64,000 nt of DNA from assembly GCA_002270565.1 (NCBI GenBank), contig NQMI01000017.1:382150-446149 (forward strand), read 5' to 3'. How positions within the stretch are numbered: position 1 is the first letter of the stretch; each line of letters begins with the position of its first letter. Both the position numbers and the translations under genes were made by a program. Below are positions 59,545 to 64,000 of this stretch, in pieces. The DNA comes from Stenocarpella maydis (Eukaryota > Ascomycota > Sordariomycetes > Diaporthales > Diaporthaceae). The notes beneath the pieces were generated by a model. That model ran no database searches. It was not told the origin of the DNA and worked only from the letters and a program-made list of their open reading frames with translations.

Positions 59545-60800
59545 GCCCCGATGGAGCGCGTCGGTACTTGACGCCCTGATTGGCGAGCCTACCCGATGCT
59601 GCGCCGGCAACGGAGCTGAAGAGTACAGCAGGGCCAGCTTGGAGGGCGATCCGGTCACGCGACCGTTGCTTCGGAAAACCTGGCAACGGTGAGGGGGTCG
59701 GGAGATGTGTTTGCTTGCAAGGTCAGAGCACCGTGGGGAGGGCTGGCAGAGGGTGAGTTTCGCGGGTGTTGCAGACGAGGGAGGACCCTGATCGAGCGCC
59801 GCCGAGTACAGGACAGGGCTAACTGTCGTCTCTTTCCCAGGCAACGTTCCCTCTTCTCCTCTGGTAGCGCGGTGGAGAGGGAGTACCTGCCGAGTCTCTG
59901 TCGCACAAAGCGGCGATGTTTTGCGGGACAAGCAAAATCTGGGCACAGTAACGGGCTGTCCGGTGGTGGTTGCCGTAGTGCAACAGGTGACAGGTGTGCT
60001 CCGTGTCGTAGAGGCGGGAAAGACTCGACGGAGGCGCAACCAGCAAGTTAGGAGGGGCCGAGCCGAAGTTTAGTACGCGGTCAGGTAGTGAGGGCGGGAT
60101 GCGCTAGGGGCAGCAGATATCATGCCTCGTCCAAGTGGGACGGCGATGTCGCGAAGTGCGCGGGAGAGCCGCAAGCTCGCAGGGAAACACGGGCGGCAAA
60201 TTGCGTAAATGCTGAGGGTGACTTGTCAAACGGCTGGTGGTCTTGTACTGGGAGGATCCTGGAGGCCCACGCATCGATCTCCTCGCATGACAAGCTCTAA
60301 CTTGAGAAGATGTCCTGGGTGGGAAAGCCGCACCAGGGTCTCACAGGAGAGTCGCAACTTCCCAAGTTCGGATGGCCCTGGAGCCCGATGCGCCCTGGTT
60401 GATGCGCCACAACGTCCTTGTCTGCCCGCGTCTAATCTTTGTGCTGCCTGGATGGGGTTGTGTTGTCGCGTCAGTGGGAGATGAGGGAGCAAGATTTGGT
60501 GTGGCCCTAGAAGGGTTGACAGAATATTTTCTGGCAGGGAGAGGCCGGCTTCAAGTAGTGTGGTTGGGCCGAGTGTTAATAGCACACCAAGGGCACAGTC
60601 CTGGCAAGACGTTTCCGGAGACGCCTGGATACCTGACCTGCTGCGCAAGAGCCTTTCCGGCTCAGATCAGGCACATGGATGGATGGACATGGGACACGGA
60701 CACTGGGCGAGTAGCTTCGGTCATGCAGAAAGAACCCTCCCCCTCCAAGCGTGCAGCCCAACGAGTCCCGCGAGTCTTGGAGACGACAACGAGCAGCTCC

Positions 60801-60880
60801 CAGAGCAGAGCAGAGCAGAGCAGAGCAGAGCAGGGCAGAGCAGAGCAGAGCAGAGCAGGGCAGGGCAGAGCAGGGCAGGA
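60801..60880. repeat. CAGAG/CAGGG pentanucleotide array
   Basis: Sixteen consecutive 5-bp units, eleven or so CAGAG and the rest CAGGG or CAGGA variants, without indels. It is intergenic. Confidence 0.95.
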
Positions 60881-61503
60881 ACTGGGACTGGGACTAGGCC
60901 GCCTACATTCAGCCACCACTGGCAAAAAGGAAAGACGAGGTCGAGATGGGGGAGGTTGAGGTGGAGGCCACGAGGGAGTGCACGATGCGTGCGGGTGGGT
61001 GGTTCGGGGTGAGGAAAGAGGGAGGAGGTGGTGGTGATGGTGACGACGGATGGGGTACTGTGTGCCGGTACGTGCAAGTACCTGGGCATGTAATATGCCT
61101 CTGGTTTACGTCTATGTGTGTATGGGTCTGTGGGCGTGATGGGTACGGGTACGGGTTGAGGGCGAGTGAGGTCGAGGGCAGGGAGGGTATGCTTAGGAGA
61201 GTGAAGGGGTGTGGCCTCCAAGTTCGGCCCTCCTGCAAGAGGCGAGAAGTACAGGGTTCGATCGTGTTGGCAGGGGCCAGGGCAGAAGCTATATTATGTA
61301 CGTACAGACGCGGGTGGAGGTGCAAGTGCAGGTCGCAAGCAGGCAGGACGGCGAGTCCAGGTACCGGTACTGGCCAGGTCCCCACACGAGGGCGATCCGG
61401 CTCTGGGATGGTGGCCGCGTATCGAAGTATCCAGAGTACGTACCTCCCCAAGCCGTGCGGCGTCACTGGTGTCTCGGTGTATGGGGCAAGGGGGGGTCCG
61501 CGT

Positions 61504-61567
61504 GAAGAGAGAGAGAGAGAGACAAAGAAAAGGAAAAGGAGAAGAAGAAGAAAAAAAAGGGAGAAAA
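61504..61567. repeat. polypurine tract (GA run, GAA/GGA, A-run)
   Basis: Almost pure purine for about 60 nt, with one C near 61523. It starts as a GA dinucleotide run and ends in AAAAAAAA. Confidence 0.85.
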
Positions 61568-62457
61568 GCATGGGCGAGGCTGGAGTTTGAAGAGCCACGG
61601 CGTGATGCAAACGGAGTGGACAAGGGCAGTGTGACTTGGGATCTAGTCTTCGTCCGCGCAACGAGACAAGAAGACTGAATGGTAAGCTGCTAAGATAGAA
61701 GGTGCGGGTCCGAAGAGGCGGAGGAGTTACTTTGCATCAGGTAGTAGTAGTACTAGTACCTAGTAATAATGACAGCCTTGGAAGTAGTAAACTTGGTCGA
61801 CTATGACAGAGAACGGACGCCCAGGGATGTCCGGGCCAGAGGACGAAGAGGAGGCCAGAGGGGGAAAGGGGGTTGCGGCCGTGATGGACAGATGCGGCCA
61901 ACCTTACCCAGATCCTCTATCGTTCCTGTGTGGCATCAGACGCACGCCCGGCAGTCTTGAGATGATTGATGGTGATGGTGGTGCGGTGGTGGTGATGATG
62001 CAAGGCACTTGGGCTAATCATTTTGGACGAACTTTGGTGGTTGTATGCAGTACAAGCGCTTGCATGGCCTGGCAACACGCGCAACCACTCTTCACTCTGC
62101 AACGACTCTCCCGCCGAACCAAGGGGTGACCAAATCAACCCGCCGACCAAGGGTGGCCCGACAGGCGAATACTACATGCCTACTTATCACACAATAAAGT
62201 AGGCACACATGTTGGTATGCAGCTGGGCTGCAGCAATCTCCGCCCTGGTGGCGGTGTGAGGGCTGCTGCTACACAGTACATGTCAGCAAACAGTCCCCCT
62301 GTTGTCTCCGTCCTAACAAGCGGCCAGTCCAATGGTACGAGTGCCATTGCTGCTGCATTGACGGGTGGCAAGGGGAAAATACAAACCAACAACATATTGC
62401 GGCCTGTCTGTCCTGATCATGACCCTGGGTTCTCCCAAGTGGTTGGTTCCGAACACT

Positions 62458-62490
62458 CTGCAGTCTGCAGCCTGCAGCCTGCAGCCTGCA
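62458..62490. repeat. CTGCAGC heptamer array
   Basis: CTGCAGT, CTGCAGC, CTGCAGC, CTGCAGC and a partial unit, giving clustered PstI-type CTGCAG palindromes. Confidence 0.85.
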
Positions 62491-62898
62491 ATGAATGCCA
62501 TTGCCATTTCTGTTGCCAGTCAGGGAAGTTGGTTGGCTGGTTGCTTTGCAGGGGATGCCAACATGCCAGATGCTCACTCTCAAGGGATGACGCAGACAAG
62601 ATCGACTAGGTAGACCTCGGCAAGGTCAAGCCACAGCTCGGATCTCATAGCTTTCCCTCTGCTGGGAACTCATCCTACCACTGGCTGTGTCCCTCCTCGT
62701 CAAGCACAAAGCAAGATACATAAAAAGGCCTAAAATGCCTGTCAACCCGCCCATGCTGGGAGCGCCGCGACTGCCCCGTAGCTTCGCTCACGGATCGGGT
62801 TACGGTTGCGAGCGTGAAGTCTCATTCATGCGGAGGCAGGGCGCCCACAGAACGCAGGGCGGGTGCTGTGTCGGATACGAGAGACAATGTCGAATTGC

Positions 62899-62921
62899 GA
62901 GAGAGAGAGAGAGAGAGAGAA
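62899..62921. repeat. GA dinucleotide run
   Basis: About eleven GA units in intergenic DNA. Confidence 0.9.
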
Positions 62922-63863
62922 ACCCCCGATTCTGCCCCTGGCATAACTCTGTTGCAAGATATGATCTAGATTCGATGTCGACAACCTGCGTCTCTTCTAG
63001 GTCGTGTGAGAGTGCGCTTGTGGTCTGTTGTCCTTTCCGCCCCGCGACATGCTGCACGCCGGTTGCAAACCTTGCTGGGTGATGCTGGTCAATTAAAGCT
63101 ATCAGAATCTGAAAGCAAAATTTATATCTGCTCATCAAACTGGAATCCCAGAGCTTTCATGTCAGCGCTTCTGATAAGCGCGGTCTTACCGTCCGCGGGT
63201 CTGCATACCCGTCTGGTGGAGGACATGAGAAAGTCTTCACAAGCCCACCGAGTCTGAGGTCTGCCCGAACCACAAGCACCGTTAGCCACGGCGCAAATGC
63301 TTTGGCAGCGTGAGACGGCGGAACAATGCTTTCGCCCGATCCGCAGGTAAATGTCCAGTATTAGTCCGTTGGTGAACAATATCCAGCCTATTCAGAAAGG
63401 TCGTCCACCAGAACGCTTATTGATCTCCGAGATCAACTGGGGGCCAACACCTCTTGAGGGTTGGACTGCTCCCGAACGGGGCTGTATGAAAATGGGCAGG
63501 CTGTACCCAGAGAGGTATTGGGTGAGGATGCTGAGGGCAGTGTTCCGCGTACGGGCGGTCGTACGCGACCCAAAATCTTGTCGGAGGATAAAGTTTAAAT
63601 CAGCTGAGATGACTAGATCCTGTCTTGCGGCTTGCCCTCTTGAGTCAAGACCCAGTTGCTAGTGTCTTTGGCACGTTTTATATTTGACTTCCCACCGTCT
63701 CGTGAGTGAATGCGAGCGGCGCTCTGATCCCCCCCCCCAAGCCATCGTCCCATAGCGGTTGCTCACGAGCCCGCGGCCGTCTGGCCCAGGCTGACCTAAC
63801 AGCAATCGCGTGCTACAACAATTGCTAGTTAGGCAATGTTGTACTTACTGACCATGCGCATGG

Positions 63864-63873
63864 TACCTAGGTA
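63864..63873. repeat. TACCTAGGTA palindrome
   Basis: Perfect copy near the right edge of the window. Confidence 0.7.
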
Positions 63874-64000
63874 GGCTAGTCGCAGTCGGGAGGAGTCTGA
63901 GGTCGCCTGAAAACATGGCGACTGGTACCTATGTTTTCCACAGACCGCGACCTGAGCTCACGCCAATCGAGACAGTGGACAAATCTCGGCGAGGCCTGCC

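Larger units (their letters stand above)
59545..64000. other. intergenic region upstream of the unknown gene to the right edge
   Basis: 4.5 kb with no supported gene. It holds a pentamer array (60801-60880), a purine tract (61504-61567), a CTGCAGC array (62458-62490), a GA run (62899-62921) and a perfect TACCTAGGTA palindrome (63864-63873). The part near 59545-60100 is probably a long 5' leader. Small frames, such as 63122-63379 on the minus strand, are unassigned. Confidence 0.5.

Noticed and set aside
60909..61661. 250-codon minus-strand frame with a Leu/Phe-rich run that mimics a membrane span
   Set aside because: The hydrophobic run is the reverse of a polypurine tract and the rest is Pro/His/Thr low complexity. 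Its last codons lie just past the pentamer array. No gene evidence.
63122..63379. 85-codon minus-strand frame near the right edge
   Set aside because: Some protein-like stretches, but no family, no splice context and too short to support as a gene.

Overview
This window looks like chromosomal DNA from a filamentous ascomycete, most likely a Sordariomycete. The genes carry many short introns (about 48-175 nt) with GT...AG ends and CTRAC-type branch sites. The proteins match filamentous-fungal families: a chromodomain plus Hda2/3 protein like Neurospora CDP-2, fungal-type COX6 and COX7, and a DUF3455 secreted protein. I found no rRNA, no convincing tRNA, no transposon, no CRISPR array and no virus or toxin gene. 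Species cannot be fixed from the sequence alone.

Layout. 0.5-7.8 kb: proteasome subunit beta-4 (PRE1, minus strand) diverges from the U3 snoRNP WD40 protein RRP9 (plus), which converges on a Ulp2-type SUMO protease (minus). 9.2-16.6 kb: a secreted acid-sphingomyelinase-like phosphodiesterase (minus) diverges from the chromodomain/Hda2-3 protein (plus). 18.3-24.8 kb: COX6 (minus), a fatty-acid elongase (plus) and a DUF3455 secreted protein (minus). 28.5-38.9 kb: AP-1 gamma adaptin (minus), a class I alpha-mannosidase (minus), calmodulin (minus) and the endosomal/TGN syntaxin TLG2 (plus). 39.2-50.1 kb: a large mitochondrial PPR-like protein (minus), COX7 (plus), clathrin light chain (minus), the CID protein RTT103 (plus) and a mitochondrial half-size ABC transporter (MDL1-like, minus). 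50.1-64 kb is gene-poor, with microsatellites and one three-exon gene of unknown function at 58.2-59.5 kb.

How the genes relate. Most are housekeeping genes. Two loose themes stand out. AP-1 gamma, clathrin light chain, TLG2 and the alpha-mannosidase lie within 16 kb and all act in Golgi/TGN/endosome traffic. COX6, COX7, the PPR-like protein and the MDL1-like transporter are mitochondrial, and the PPR-like gene and COX7 share a 372-bp divergent promoter with CCAAT boxes. The ASM-like, DUF3455 and mannosidase products are predicted to be secretory.

The most unusual features are gene-structural. There is an intron inside the ATG of PRE1, a first coding exon that is exactly ATG plus a 16-nt microexon in calmodulin, a 6-nt last coding exon (Tyr-stop) in clathrin light chain, and a 5-nt first coding exon in COX7. 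A 10-bp palindrome, TACCTAGGTA, recurs between genes. I did not find a convincing novel multi-gene system. All exon joins were made by eye from splice signals and family conservation, and each model given as exons sums to an open frame.
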